From Actinomycetes bacterium (GTDB lineage: Bacteria; Actinomycetota; Acidimicrobiia; Acidimicrobiales; RAAP-2), in the NCBI GenBank assembly GCA_021791895.1, contig JAJYVS010000006.1, forward strand, positions 1 to 64,000: a DNA stretch of 64,000 nucleotides. Reading direction: 5' to 3'. Positions 1-9,471 of this stretch are shown one piece after another (within the stretch, counting starts at the first letter, position 1; the number at the start of each line of letters is the position of its first letter). Made by a program: the position numbers and the translations under genes. The notes under the pieces are model-generated. The model was not told the DNA's origin, made no database searches, and saw only the letters and a list, made by a program, of their open reading frames with translations.

Positions 1-804
1 GTCCCCTCGGGCCTCCTCGAGCGCGGGCTGCTCCTCCGACTCCGCTTCGAGCTCGACCTGTACATCAACCTTCGCCCGTTCGCCGGCGCCCCGGGGTCCA
101 TCGCCCATGGGGCCGACTTCGTGGTCGTCCGGGAGAACACCGAGGGTGCCTATGCCGGTGAGGGGGGGTTCCTGCGCAAGGGCACCCCGCACGAGATCGC
201 CACCCAGGGGTCGGTGAACACCCGGATGGGGGTCGAGCGGTGCGTGCGGTTCGCCTTCGACCTGGCCGAACGCCGGGGAGCCCACCGGCTCACCCTGGTC
301 CACAAGACCAACGTGCTCACCTACGCGGGCGACCTGTGGCGACGGACCGTGGAGGAGGTCGCAACCGAGCACCCCGAAGTGGCCCACGACTACCAGCACG
401 TCGACGCGGCCTGCATCTACCTGGTCGACCGACCGCAGAGCTATGACGTGATCGTCACCGACAACCTCTTCGGTGACATCCTCACCGACCTGGCCGGAGC
501 GGTCTGCGGTGGCCACGGGCTGTCGCCCTCGGCCAACCTGAACGCGGCCCGGACCGGGCCCTCTTTGTTCGAACCGGTGCACGGCGCGGCCCACGACATC
601 GCCGGTCAGGGGATCGCCAACCCGGTGGCCGCCATTCGATCGGCCAGTCTCATGCTCGACTACCTGGGCGAAGCGGACGCTGCCGCCCGGATCGACAAGG
701 CGGTCGCCGATTTCGTCGGCTCCGAGGAGCTCTCCCACCCCCCAACCGGCAGCGACCACTGGTCGACCGCGGCCATCGGCGCCGCCGTCGCAGAAAGGCT
801 CTGA
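1..804 (+). CDS. leuB: 3-isopropylmalate dehydrogenase, 5' end cut off by window edge
   Basis: The reading frame is open from base 1 and gives 267 residues of the C-terminal part of an isocitrate/isopropylmalate dehydrogenase. It oxidatively decarboxylates 3-isopropylmalate (leucine pathway) and, in organisms using citramalate, 3-methylmalate. Visible family marks are [15 protein letters not shown], the segment [19 protein letters not shown] typical of actinobacterial LeuB, the metal/substrate motif [15 protein letters not shown], and the cofactor loop [15 protein letters not shown]. The TGA lies one base before the ATG of ilvE, so the two are translationally close. The first ATG-like codon inside the frame (GTG at 121) is internal to the family alignment and is not the true start. 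Confidence 0.93.
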   Translation, partial: VPSGLLERGLLLRLRFELDLYINLRPFAGAPGSIAHGADFVVVRENTEGAYAGEGGFLRKGTPHEIATQGSVNTRMGVERCVRFAFDLAERRGAHRLTLVHKTNVLTYAGDLWRRTVEEVATEHPEVAHDYQHVDAACIYLVDRPQSYDVIVTDNLFGDILTDLAGAVCGGHGLSPSANLNAARTGPSLFEPVHGAAHDIAGQGIANPVAAIRSASLMLDYLGEADAAARIDKAVADFVGSEELSHPPTGSDHWSTAAIGAAVAERL

Positions 805-805
805 G

Positions 806-1735
806 ATGCCCATCACCCCCACCGAGAAGATCTGGATGGACGGCGAGTTCGTCGACTGGGCCGAGGCCAAGGTGCACGTGCTCACCCACACCATGCACTA
901 CGGGTCGGGCGTCTTCGAGGGGATCCGTGCCTACAAGACCGGCAACGGGGTGGCCATCTTCCGGCTCCGGGACCACATCGAGCGGCTCTTCGCGTCGGCC
1001 AAGGTGTTGATGATCGACGTGCCCTTCACCCTCGAAGAGATCCTCGACGCGACGAGGGAGGTGGTGAGGGTCAACGGGCTGCACGAGGGGTGCTACCTAC
1101 GACCGCTCATCTACCTCGGGTACGGGGAGATGGGCCTCAACCCGCTGCCGTGCCCGGTCAACGTGTCCATCGCCGCCTGGCCATGGGCGAGCTACCTCGG
1201 TGACGAGGGCGTGGCCAACGGGGTCCGGGTGAAGGTGAGCTCGTGGCAGCGCCACGACCCGAACGCGGTGCCGACCGCGGCCAAGAGCACCGGCATGTAC
1301 CTGAATTCGTCGCTCGCCAAGGTCGAGGCCCTGAAGGCCGGATACGACGAGGCGATCCTCCTGGCGCCGGACGGCCACGTGAGCGAGTGCACGGGCGAGA
1401 ATCTCTTCATCGTCAAGAACGGGACACTCCTCACCCCCCCGTCGTCGGAGGCCGGTGCCCTCGACGGCATCACCCAACGGTCGGTCGAGACCATCGCGAC
1501 CGACCTCGGCTATCGGCTCGAGCACGAAACGATGATCCGTACCGACCTGTATCTGGCCGACGAGGCCTTCCTCACCGGCACCGCCGCCGAGGTGGTCCCG
1601 ATCTGCTCGGTCGACGACCGCGAGGTCGGGAACGGCCGTCCGGGGCCGATCACCAAGGAGATCCAATCGACGTTCTTCGCCACCGTCCGGGGTGAGGTGG
1701 ACCAGTACAAGGACTGGCTGGACCATGTCGAGTGA
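806..1735 (+). CDS. ilvE: Branched-chain amino acid aminotransferase
   Basis: A 309-residue fold-type IV PLP aminotransferase that transfers amino groups between glutamate and the keto acids of valine, leucine and isoleucine. The N terminus (KIWMDGEFVDWAEAKVHVLT), the segment HTMHYGSGVFEGIRAY and the lysine-containing block PTAAKSTGMYLNSSLAK, where the PLP Schiff-base lysine sits, fit the IlvE family. ECTGENLF and LTGTAAEV in the C-terminal half are further signatures. ATG at 806 follows leuB by one base, and the 3' end overlaps cimA by 11 bp, so leuB-ilvE-cimA looks like one transcript serving branched-chain amino acid synthesis. Confidence 0.95.
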   Translation: MPITPTEKIWMDGEFVDWAEAKVHVLTHTMHYGSGVFEGIRAYKTGNGVAIFRLRDHIERLFASAKVLMIDVPFTLEEILDATREVVRVNGLHEGCYLRPLIYLGYGEMGLNPLPCPVNVSIAAWPWASYLGDEGVANGVRVKVSSWQRHDPNAVPTAAKSTGMYLNSSLAKVEALKAGYDEAILLAPDGHVSECTGENLFIVKNGTLLTPPSSEAGALDGITQRSVETIATDLGYRLEHETMIRTDLYLADEAFLTGTAAEVVPICSVDDREVGNGRPGPITKEIQSTFFATVRGEVDQYKDWLDHVE

Positions 1736-3359
1736 GGCCCATGCTCACCGGCACGCCCACGGGTCGCACGACTTCGTGATGCCCCGGTGGCCCGAGGCGG
1801 TCGACGTCTTCGACACCACCCTGCGGGACGGGAGCCAGCAGGAGGGGCTCTCGCTCACCGTCGACGACAAACTCCGGGTGGCCGAGCAGCTCGACCACCT
1901 CGGCGTCGCCTACATCGAGGGGGGTTGGCCCGGGGCCAACCCGAAGGACGACGAGTTCTTCGCCCGGGCCCCGAGCGAGCTGCACCTCGCCACCTCCACC
2001 CTCGTCGCCTTCGGATCCACCCGCCGGGCCAATGCCCGGGCCGACAAGGACGAGACGCTGCGCAAGCTGGTGGAGGCCGACACCTCCGCCGTCTGCATCG
2101 TGGCCAAGTCGTGGGACCGGCACGTGATCGACGCCCTGCGGACCGACCTCGACGAGGCGGTCGCGATGGTGGCCGACTCGGTCGAGTTCCTGCGCCGGGC
2201 CGACAAGCGGGTGTTCCTCGACGCCGAGCACTTCTTCGACGGCTACCGGCACAACCCCGAGTTCGCCCTGCGGGTGCTGCGGGCCGCCGAGGAGGCAGGG
2301 GCCGAGACCCTGGTGCTGTGCGACACGAACGGGGGGACGCTGCCCCACGACGTGGCGACCACCGTGCTCGAGGTCGGGGACCACACCGGCGTCCAGATCG
2401 GCATCCACTGCCACAACGACACCGGCTGTGCGGTCGCCAACACGTTGGCGGCCGTCGGCGCCGGTGCCACCCAGGTGCAGGGGTGCATCAACGGCTACGG
2501 CGAACGCGCCGGCAACGCCGATCTGGCCGCCGCCATTCCCGATCTGACCCTCAAGCTCTCCGTGCGCACCCTGCCCCCCGAGCGACTCGAGCGGCTGACC
2601 GCGGTCTCGCACCACATCGCCGAGCTGGTCAACGTCGCGCTGAGCCCCCAGCAGCCCTACGTGGGCACCTCGGTGTTCGCCCACAAGGGGGGGCTGCACG
2701 CCAGCGCGGTGGCGAGGCGCCGCGACCTCTACGAGCACGTCCCGCCGGATCTGGTGGGCAACGGCATGCGGGTGGTGGTCTCCGAGATGGCCGGTCGCTC
2801 CACGCTGGCCATGAAGGCGACCGAGCTCGGCCTGGACCTCGACGGCGAGGTGCTCGGGCGGGTGCTCGACGAACTGAAACGGCTCGAGCACGAGGGCTAC
2901 CACTTCGAGGTTGCCGACGGATCGCTCGAACTGCTGCTTCGGCGGGCCGGCGGGTGGGAGCCCGACTTCTTCAAGGTCGAGTCGTTCCGGGTCATCACCG
3001 ATCACGGGACGGTGGCCGGGAGCGGGTCGATCACCACCGAGGCGACGGTGAAGGTGCACGTCGGTGGGGACCGGGTCGTCGCCACCGCCGAGGGGAACGG
3101 CCCGGTCAACGCGCTGGACGCCGTCTTGCGCCGGGCGATAGGGCCGTACTTCCCGGCGCTCGGGCGGATCCACCTCACCGACTACCGGGTGCGGGTGCTC
3201 GACACCGGCCTCGGGACCGGAGCGGTCACCCGGGTCCTCGTCGACACGAGCGACGACGAGCACACCTGGACGACCATCGGGGTCTCCGAGAACATCATCG
3301 AGGCCAGCTGGCAGGCTCTTTACGACTCCATCGTGCTCGGCCTGGTGAAATCGAGCTGA
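1725..3359 (+). CDS. cimA: (R)-citramalate synthase
   Basis: A 544-residue member of the 2-isopropylmalate synthase superfamily. VFDTTLRDGSQQEG holds the metal-binding Asp and the catalytic Arg. IEGGWPGANPKDDEFF is the mark that separates citramalate synthases from LeuA. HCHNDTGCAVANTLAA supplies the metal-binding histidines, and the last ~130 residues form the regulatory LeuA-like domain. The enzyme condenses pyruvate with acetyl-CoA, the first step of the threonine-independent isoleucine route. ATG at 1725 overlaps the ilvE stop by 11 bp; the upstream GTG at 1692 would only add residues read through ilvE. A His-rich N-terminal stretch (AHRHAHGSH) precedes the TIM barrel. Confidence 0.92.
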   Translation: MSSEAHAHRHAHGSHDFVMPRWPEAVDVFDTTLRDGSQQEGLSLTVDDKLRVAEQLDHLGVAYIEGGWPGANPKDDEFFARAPSELHLATSTLVAFGSTRRANARADKDETLRKLVEADTSAVCIVAKSWDRHVIDALRTDLDEAVAMVADSVEFLRRADKRVFLDAEHFFDGYRHNPEFALRVLRAAEEAGAETLVLCDTNGGTLPHDVATTVLEVGDHTGVQIGIHCHNDTGCAVANTLAAVGAGATQVQGCINGYGERAGNADLAAAIPDLTLKLSVRTLPPERLERLTAVSHHIAELVNVALSPQQPYVGTSVFAHKGGLHASAVARRRDLYEHVPPDLVGNGMRVVVSEMAGRSTLAMKATELGLDLDGEVLGRVLDELKRLEHEGYHFEVADGSLELLLRRAGGWEPDFFKVESFRVITDHGTVAGSGSITTEATVKVHVGGDRVVATAEGNGPVNALDAVLRRAIGPYFPALGRIHLTDYRVRVLDTGLGTGAVTRVLVDTSDDEHTWTTIGVSENIIEASWQALYDSIVLGLVKSS

Positions 3360-3458
3360 GCTCGGGGCCATCGGTCGCGAGCTGTCGTCTGCGGCACGGG
3401 GGCGGTCCGGGGCACGCGTGAGACAGTGGAGCGGCGGGCAGCGACGAGGGGAGGTGTG

Positions 3459-4901
3459 ATGGCTGATCCGGCGGTGTCGACGGACCGGGGTCGGGTGCGA
3501 GGGTTCGTCACCCCCAACGGGTACGCGTTCTTGGGCATCCCCTTCGCCAAGGCCCCCTTCGGCCCCCTCCGGTTCCGGGCCCCCCAGATCACCGAGCGCT
3601 GGGAGGGCGAGCGACCGGCGCTGCGAGCGGCCCCGACTGCCCCGCAGCCCGAAACGGGCTTCACGATCATCCCCGAGCCGACCATCGACGGCGGTGAGGC
3701 GCCCGAGTGCCTGTCGCTCAACGTGTTCACGCCGGAGCTCGGGCCCTGCGGCCTGCCGGTCCTGGTGTGGATCCACGGCGGCGGGTTCGTCACCGGGACC
3801 CCCTCGAGCACCTGGTACGACGGTGACCGGTTCGCCCGCGACGGGGTGGTCGTGGTGAGCGTGGGCTACCGGCTGGGGGCCGAGGGGTTCCTCAACATCC
3901 CCGGCGCCCCAGCGAACCGGGGGGTGCTCGACTGGATTGCCGCCCTCGAGTGGGTCCAACGCAACGTCGCGGGCTTCGGCGGCGACCCGGCCAAGGTGAC
4001 CGTCGGCGGTCAGAGCGCCGGGGGCGCGGCGGCCATGCTGCTCGCCACCCTTCCCCGTGCCGCCGGTCTCTTCCGTGCGGTCGTCCCCATGAGCGGGTCG
4101 GTCTTCCCGGCGCCCTCGGTCGAGTCGACCGAGCGGCTCACCCGCCGGGTCGCTGAGCACCTAGAGATCGAGGCGGGGCTCGCCGCCTTCGAGGCGATGT
4201 CGCCGGCGGCACTCGTCGGCGCCCAGGTGGCGGCCACCGCCGCGGCAGGCGGCCCGGGGGCGTCGCGCGTCGGGCGGCCCCTCGCGTTCTTCCCGTTCGT
4301 CGACGGCGAGGTCGTGCCGGTCCCCCCCATGGACGCGCTGGCGGCCGGTGCCGGCTCGGAGCTGGCGGTCCTCATCGGGACGACCGAGGAGGAGTTCAAC
4401 GCGTCGGTCCGGATGGCCCCGCCCGACGAGGCGGCGGCGGCGGAGGCCCTCGAGGCGATGGGGCTCGAGGAGCGCGGGGCGAAGTGGTACCGGGAGGCCG
4501 GCGTCGGGCCGGCCGACTGGGTCGGGCAGGCGGTGACCGACCGGACCTTCCGGGTGCCGGCCCTCCGGGTGGCCGAGGCCCGCTCGGGCGGCCCGGGCCC
4601 GACGTTCCACTACGAATTCCAGTGGCACTCGCCGGCCCTCGGGGGCATCGGTGCCGTCCACTGCCTGGACCTGCCATTCGTGTTCGACGTGCTCGACGAC
4701 GACCACGTCGCGGTGGTGGCCGGCGACGCGCCACCCCAGGATTTGGCCGACCGGATGCACGCGGCCTGGGTGGCCTTCGTTCGCGACACCGATCCCGGGT
4801 GGACGGCGTTCACCCGAGGGCGGCGGGCCACGATGGTGTTCGACGGTTCCTGCGATCTCGTCGAGGACCTGCACCGGCCGATCCGTTCCCTCTGGCCCTG
4901 A
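3459..4901 (+). CDS. Type B carboxylesterase
   Basis: A 480-residue carboxylesterase/lipase of the cholinesterase fold that hydrolyses carboxylic esters; the substrate cannot be told from sequence. The early motif GIPFAKAPFGPLRF, the oxyanion-hole segment WIHGGGF, the nucleophile elbow GGQSAGG (Ser about residue 185) and the late GAVHCLDLPFVF carrying the catalytic His are all present. ATG at 3459 follows a strong GAGGGGAGG ribosome site; a GTG at 3426 is an alternative. No signal peptide is visible, so it is probably cytoplasmic. It follows the branched-chain amino acid operon by about 100 bp and has no obvious functional link to it. Confidence 0.88.
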   Translation: MADPAVSTDRGRVRGFVTPNGYAFLGIPFAKAPFGPLRFRAPQITERWEGERPALRAAPTAPQPETGFTIIPEPTIDGGEAPECLSLNVFTPELGPCGLPVLVWIHGGGFVTGTPSSTWYDGDRFARDGVVVVSVGYRLGAEGFLNIPGAPANRGVLDWIAALEWVQRNVAGFGGDPAKVTVGGQSAGGAAAMLLATLPRAAGLFRAVVPMSGSVFPAPSVESTERLTRRVAEHLEIEAGLAAFEAMSPAALVGAQVAATAAAGGPGASRVGRPLAFFPFVDGEVVPVPPMDALAAGAGSELAVLIGTTEEEFNASVRMAPPDEAAAAEALEAMGLEERGAKWYREAGVGPADWVGQAVTDRTFRVPALRVAEARSGGPGPTFHYEFQWHSPALGGIGAVHCLDLPFVFDVLDDDHVAVVAGDAPPQDLADRMHAAWVAFVRDTDPGWTAFTRGRRATMVFDGSCDLVEDLHRPIRSLWP

Positions 4902-4929
4902 CGGGCGGCGGCTCCAGCCCCTGCCCGGC

Positions 4930-5658
4930 TCAGCCGGCCCGAGGTGGCCCGGCGGAGGTGTGCTCGGTCCCGGGCAAGTCGACCGCCCAGGGGGCCGAGG
5001 CGCCCCAGGTCTCCTCGTAGACCAGTTCGCCCATCGGCCGCCTCCGCACCGCTCCGTGCCGGCCCCGGGGTCGACCGAGGGTGATCGTGGCCGCCATGAA
5101 CACCTCGTCGGGCATCCCGAGCAGCTCGCGCAGGGCCGCTTCGGCTCCGAAGTGGAAGCCGGTGAGCACGCCGCCGTAGCCGAGAGCGCGGGCGGCCAGG
5201 AGGATGTTCTGGCAGGCCGGGTAGACCGAGGCCCCCTCGAAGGAGTTGGGGGCGCGGTAGCGGGCCAGGCAGGCCAGGATGAGCACCGGCACCCGCTCGA
5301 AGTGGTCGACGTACTCCTGCAACGCCCGTGCGGTGCGGGCTTTGGGCGACGACGCCTCGGCGCCGCTGCCCGAGTCGTACGCGTCGGTTTCTCGCTTGAC
5401 GCCCCAGATCCGGCGGGCCGACTCGGCGATCAAGCGCTTGGCCTCTGCCGCGTTGGGGCCGTCGGTGAGCACGATCATCCGGAACGGCTGGCGGTTCGAC
5501 CCGCTCGGCGCCCGCGTGGCGGCGAAGAGGATCTCCCTCAGCACCTCGCTCGGCACGGGCTCGTCCCGGTAACGCCGGATGGCCCTCGTGGTGCGGATCC
5601 CTTCGAGGAGGCCGACCGGTTCTTCGGGAGGCTCGTTCGTCAAGGAGGTCGCGCTCAC
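4930..5658 (-). CDS. Nitroreductase family flavoprotein
   Basis: A 242-residue protein of the FMN-dependent nitroreductase fold. RTTRAIRRYRDEPVP near residue 25 and AATRAPSGSNRQPFR are the classic FMN-phosphate and isoalloxazine contacts, and ARALGYGGVLTGFH with LGMPDEVFMAATITLGRP is the C-terminal family signature. Members reduce nitro groups, quinones or enones with NAD(P)H. The start is GTG at 5658 behind AAGGAGG. It is convergent with the esterase gene, about 28 bp away. Substrate unknown. Confidence 0.87.
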   Translation of the reverse strand: MSATSLTNEPPEEPVGLLEGIRTTRAIRRYRDEPVPSEVLREILFAATRAPSGSNRQPFRMIVLTDGPNAAEAKRLIAESARRIWGVKRETDAYDSGSGAEASSPKARTARALQEYVDHFERVPVLILACLARYRAPNSFEGASVYPACQNILLAARALGYGGVLTGFHFGAEAALRELLGMPDEVFMAATITLGRPRGRHGAVRRRPMGELVYEETWGASAPWAVDLPGTEHTSAGPPRAG

Positions 5659-5738
5659 TGCTCTGTTCTATCGCCCAAGCGTCGCTACGCGCGGTGGGGT
5701 GAGCCGTCGAGCTGCGCCGTTTCGATCTGCGGCCGGGG

Positions 5739-6866
5739 TCAATGGAGGTTCCCGGACAGCCCCGGCGTGCCGCCGACCGAGCGACGCATGGCGGCGTGAA
5801 GCGCGTTCGGGGTCAGGACCCCGAGGTAGCGCTCGCCGTCGACGACCGGAAGCCAGCGGACGTCGTGCTGGAGCATCTCGCCCAACGCACTGCGCAGCGA
5901 AGTCCCGATGGGCACCTGGACCTCGAACTCGACGAGGTGGTCGAGGACCGGGCCGTCGAGCCCGGGGTCGAGATCGACCCAGCCGATCAGGCGTTGCTTG
6001 TCGTCGACCACGAGCGCCCACCGGTCGTCAAGCCCGGCCGCGCGCCGCCGCGCCTCGGCCATCGAGACCTCGGGCGGGACGACCGGAGGCTGGAAGAGGT
6101 CGCCCTCGTCGACGGTCACAACGCCGAGCCGGCGAACCCCCCGGTCGGCACCGACGAAGTCGGCCACGAATGGGGTGGCCGGACGGCCGAGGATCTCGGC
6201 GGGGGTGTCGTGCTGCTCGAGGACGCCGCCCTGGGAGAGCACCACGATGCGGTCGCCCAGCATCGCCGCCTCCTCGATGTCGTGGGTGACGAAGACGATG
6301 GTCTTTGAGAGGTCCCGTTGGAGCTCGAGGAGCTCCTGCTGGAGGCGGCTCCGGGTGACCGGGTCGACCGCGCCGAACGGCTCGTCCATCAAGAGGACCG
6401 GGGGGTCCCCGCCGAGGGCCCGTGCCACCCCGACCCGCTGGCGCTCCCCCCCCGAGAGCTCGTGCGGATAGCGCCGGCCGTACTGGTCGGGGTCCAGGCC
6501 GACGAGCTCCAGGAGCTCGCCCACCCGGCGCTCGATCTTGGAACGGTCCCAGCCGAGCAGCCTCGGGACGGTGGCCACGTTGTCGGCGATACGCCGATGG
6601 GGGAACAGGCCCCCCTGTTGAATGACGTAGCCGATCCCTCGTCGGAGCATCACCGGGTCCATGCTGGTGGCGTCGACACCGTCGATCAGGATGCGTCCGT
6701 CGGACGGCTCGATCAGCCGGTTGATCATCCGCAAGGTGGTGGTCTTGCCGCACCCAGAGGGCCCGACGAGCACACAGAGCTCCCCGTCGTCGACCGAGAA
6801 ACTGAGCTCGGCCACGGCGACCGCGCCCTTGGCGTAGCGCTTGGTCACCCGCTCGAGCGAGATCAT
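5739..6866 (-). CDS. opuCA: Glycine betaine/choline ABC transporter ATP-binding protein
   Basis: A 375-residue ATPase for uptake of quaternary-amine osmolytes. The N-terminal ABC domain has Walker A GPSGCGKTT, Q-loop VIQQGGLFPH, signature LSGGERQR, Walker B VLLMDEPFGAVDP and the switch His in THDIEEA. The C-terminal ~130 residues look like a CBS pair, as in OpuCA/OpuAA, where it senses ionic strength or c-di-AMP. It is divergent from the permease genes with a 56-bp shared promoter region, unlike the usual single operon order. The QQGGLFPH form of the Q-loop is characteristic of OpuC/ProV-type proteins. Confidence 0.9.
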   Translation of the reverse strand: MISLERVTKRYAKGAVAVAELSFSVDDGELCVLVGPSGCGKTTTLRMINRLIEPSDGRILIDGVDATSMDPVMLRRGIGYVIQQGGLFPHRRIADNVATVPRLLGWDRSKIERRVGELLELVGLDPDQYGRRYPHELSGGERQRVGVARALGGDPPVLLMDEPFGAVDPVTRSRLQQELLELQRDLSKTIVFVTHDIEEAAMLGDRIVVLSQGGVLEQHDTPAEILGRPATPFVADFVGADRGVRRLGVVTVDEGDLFQPPVVPPEVSMAEARRRAAGLDDRWALVVDDKQRLIGWVDLDPGLDGPVLDHLVEFEVQVPIGTSLRSALGEMLQHDVRWLPVVDGERYLGVLTPNALHAAMRRSVGGTPGLSGNLH

Positions 6867-6910
6867 CAGCCGACGTTAGTCGTGGTCGGACAGAATTTCG
6901 GCCGTCCCGA

Positions 6911-6916
6911 TAACGT
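6911..6916 (+). promoter_or_regulatory. Putative -10 element of a leaderless osmolyte-permease transcript
   Basis: TAACGT lies 6 nt before the ATG at 6923, the distance expected when transcription starts at the start codon itself. No Shine-Dalgarno sequence lies between them. Inferred from position and consensus only. Confidence 0.4.
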
Positions 6917-6922
6917 GCACTG

Positions 6923-7615
6923 ATGCTTCTCGCCGGCTCTTCCTTCTTCCAGTGGAGCTACGTGACCGGGCAGTGGGGACAGATCCTTGGCGACCTGGTG
7001 CAGCACATCGAGCTGAGCCTCATCGCGCTCGGTATCGGCACCGTGATCTCTCTACCCCTCGGGGTGCTCGCCTGGCGATACCGGCTCGTGCGGGTCCCGG
7101 TATTCGGTCTGGCCAGCACGCTCTACATCATCCCGTCTCTCGCGCTCTTCGCCATACTGGGCGGGATCACCGGCTACGTCCCTCCGCGTTCGTGGGTGAC
7201 GGCCGAGTTCGCGCTGGTCGGCTACACGCTGTTGATCCTCATCTGGAACACCGTGTCCGGGTTGGACGCCGTGCCGGTCGAGTCCAAGGAGGCGGCCGTG
7301 GCCCTCGGGTTCTCGCGCCGGGCCGAGCTCTGGCGGGTCGACCTGCCGCTCGCCCTTCCCTACATCTTCGCCGGGCTCCGGGTTGCCTTGGCGACGGTCA
7401 TCGGTCTCGTCACCGTCACCGCTCTGATCGGCCTGGGTGGCCTCGGCCAGCAGATCACCTACGGGTTCAACATCGCCTACAACACCCCGATCATCGTCGG
7501 GCTCGTGCTCTCGATCGCGTTGGCCGCGGTGGCCGACCTCGTGTTGGTGGGGGTCGAACGCCTGCTGGTCCCGTGGTCCCGCGCGACCCGTCGGGCGAGG
7601 GCCTCGGCTCGGTGA
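6923..7615 (+). CDS. opuCB: Glycine betaine/choline ABC transporter permease (first)
   Basis: A 230-residue inner-membrane permease of the BPD_transp_1 family with five or six hydrophobic helices. The cytoplasmic EAA loop is ESKEAAVALGFSRRAELWRVDLPLALP cut by family rules to E-A-A-x-x-x-G...LPLALP, the docking site for the ATPase. LIGLGGLGQQITYGF is typical of OpuCB/OpuBB. The gene starts at ATG 6923, probably leaderless, and is followed by a second permease after 10 bp and by the substrate-binding protein, giving a complete importer with the divergent ATPase. Confidence 0.88.
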   Translation: MLLAGSSFFQWSYVTGQWGQILGDLVQHIELSLIALGIGTVISLPLGVLAWRYRLVRVPVFGLASTLYIIPSLALFAILGGITGYVPPRSWVTAEFALVGYTLLILIWNTVSGLDAVPVESKEAAVALGFSRRAELWRVDLPLALPYIFAGLRVALATVIGLVTVTALIGLGGLGQQITYGFNIAYNTPIIVGLVLSIALAAVADLVLVGVERLLVPWSRATRRARASAR

Positions 7616-7625
7616 GCGGACGGCG

Positions 7626-8345
7626 ATGTCCTTCTTGAGCAGGCTTTTGCACTGGTTCACCAACGCGGCCAACTGGAGCGGCTCCGGGGGGATCCCGCTG
7701 CTCTTCGAGCGGTCCCTGGAATTGAGCCTGGCCGTGGTGGCCCTCGGGCTCTTGATCGGGGGAGGGCTCGGCCTGATCCTGGGTCACACCGGACGCGGCG
7801 GTCTCGTCGCAGTCAACGCCGCCAACGCCTTTCGGGCCGTGCCCAGCCTGGCGCTGCTCACCCTCCTCGCCATCCAGCCGGCGATCTCGCTCAAGTGGGA
7901 TGGTTTCCTCGCCTCGTGGATCGCCCTCACCGCCTTGGCCGTCCCGCCCATCCTCACCAACACCTATGTCGGGATGCGGGAGGTCGACGCCGACGTGCGC
8001 GATGCCGCCAAGGCCATGGGGCTCCGAGCCAACGGCGTCCTGTGGCGGGTGGAGGCGCCCCTGGCCCTGCCTTTCGTCATGGCCGGTCTGCGGACCGCGG
8101 CCATCGAGGTGGTGGCGACCTCGACATTGGCGGCCTACGTCGGGTACTCGGATCTCGGGACCTACGTGATCGCCGGTCTCGACACCCAGAACACGGTGGA
8201 GGCGGTCTCCGGAGCGCTCCTGGTGGGGGTCATGGCGGCACTCGTGTCGGTGTCGCTCGGGGTGCTCGGCCGGCTGCTCACCCCTCGACCACTGCGTGCC
8301 GGCGGCCCGGTGTTCTCCCTGGCCGGCCGGCCGGCACTCGGATGA
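7626..8345 (+). CDS. opuCD: Glycine betaine/choline ABC transporter permease (second)
   Basis: A 239-residue second permease subunit, paralogous to its upstream neighbour. Hydrophobic helices include LAVVALGLLIGGGLGLILG, and the EAA-type loop reads DAAKAMGLRANGVLWRVEAP followed by LALPFVMAGLRTAAIEVVA. The start at ATG 7626, 10 bp after the first permease, was chosen because the in-frame extension upstream only reads through that gene. Together the two permeases form the heterodimeric channel of an OpuC-type importer. Confidence 0.87.
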   Translation: MSFLSRLLHWFTNAANWSGSGGIPLLFERSLELSLAVVALGLLIGGGLGLILGHTGRGGLVAVNAANAFRAVPSLALLTLLAIQPAISLKWDGFLASWIALTALAVPPILTNTYVGMREVDADVRDAAKAMGLRANGVLWRVEAPLALPFVMAGLRTAAIEVVATSTLAAYVGYSDLGTYVIAGLDTQNTVEAVSGALLVGVMAALVSVSLGVLGRLLTPRPLRAGGPVFSLAGRPALG

Positions 8346-8475
8346 TGGGCGACCCGCGTTGCGACCCTCATTGCGACATGGACAAGAATGGTCACAATTC
8401 CGTCGAGGTTTCGTCAACCGACCGCGGCATCGTGGTCGGCGTTTGGGGGTGGCGGTGCCATCCCCGGGAAAGGCG

Positions 8476-9390
8476 ATGTACCAGATGATCCGAATTCGCG
8501 TCCTCCTTGCCATCGCCGTCGTCGCCATGGTCGCCGCGGCGGCCACGGCGCTCACCCCGGCCGCGGCGGCGAAGTCGAAGCCGAGCATCATCATCGGCTC
8601 CACCAACTTCGAAGAGCAGGCGATCGTCTCCAACATCTACGGCGACGTGCTCAAGCGGGCCGGTTTCCACGTCACGGTGGAGCCGGCACTCGGGACGAGG
8701 GCCATCGTCGTCCCGGCCCTCGAGAAGGGCCAGATCGATCTGGAGCCCGACTATGCGGCGTCCCTCCTCGCCTTCCTCCATGGCGGGAACCCCGAGAAGG
8801 CCGGTGACAACATCAAGACGGCCATCCCCGCCGACCGCCGGGCCCTGTCCCGCTACGGGGTCACGGTCCTCAAGGCGTCCGAGGCGCTCGACACCAACGT
8901 GTTCGCGGTGACCCAGGCCACGGCCCGAAAGGACCACCTGACGACGCTGTCGAGCCTCAAGCCCTACGCCTCCAAGATGATCCTGGGCGGTCCACCGGAG
9001 TGCCCGACCTACGCCGGGTGCGAGGTCGGCCTGGAGAAGGTCTACGGGCTCCACTTCGCCGGGTTCAAGCCGCTCGACGAGGCCGGACCGCTCAGCGTGG
9101 CCGCCCTCAAGAACGGCGAGGTCCAGGTGGTCGAGCTGTTCTCCAGCGACGGCAACGTGGTCGCCAACCACTTTGAGGCCCTGACCGACAACAAGCATCT
9201 CGAGGGGGCCGACTACATCGTGCCGGTCATCCGCAAGTCGGTCGACACCCCCGAGGTGGCCCGGCTGCTGAACGGGATCGACGCCAAGCTGACCACCGTG
9301 GCCATCTCGAAGCTCAATCTGGACGTGACGCAGAAGAAGGAACAGCCGACGGCGGTCGCCAAGGCCTGGCTACGCTCGGTCCACTACTGA
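8476..9390 (+). CDS. opuCC: Glycine betaine/choline ABC transporter substrate-binding protein
   Basis: A 304-residue secreted binding protein of the OpuAC family. Residues 1-35 are a signal peptide (RIRVLLAIAVVAMVAAAATA, then an Ala-rich stretch ending AAAAK) without a clear lipobox Cys, so it may be anchored otherwise or released. The mature N terminus SIIIGSTNFEEQAIVSNIYG and GTRAIVVPALEKGQIDLEPD are the typical ligand-domain motifs (the canonical form is IGSKNFTEQ). ATG 8476 or ATG 8485 may be the start; AAAGG upstream fits 8485 slightly better. It ends a permease-permease-binding-protein operon. Confidence 0.88.
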   Translation: MYQMIRIRVLLAIAVVAMVAAAATALTPAAAAKSKPSIIIGSTNFEEQAIVSNIYGDVLKRAGFHVTVEPALGTRAIVVPALEKGQIDLEPDYAASLLAFLHGGNPEKAGDNIKTAIPADRRALSRYGVTVLKASEALDTNVFAVTQATARKDHLTTLSSLKPYASKMILGGPPECPTYAGCEVGLEKVYGLHFAGFKPLDEAGPLSVAALKNGEVQVVELFSSDGNVVANHFEALTDNKHLEGADYIVPVIRKSVDTPEVARLLNGIDAKLTTVAISKLNLDVTQKKEQPTAVAKAWLRSVHY

Positions 9391-9471
9391 GCCGAGGGGC
9401 CGGCGGGCGCCCGAGCCCTCGCGGGTCGAGGTGGGCGAGCGGGTCGAGACGCAGAGTCGGCAACCCTCGAC

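Noticed and set aside
1650..4160. Long open frame of 836 codons on the minus strand
   Set aside because: It is antisense to cimA and the esterase, which carry clear motifs. Long antisense frames are common in very GC-rich DNA, and this one has a shadow-like, His/Arg/Gly-rich composition.
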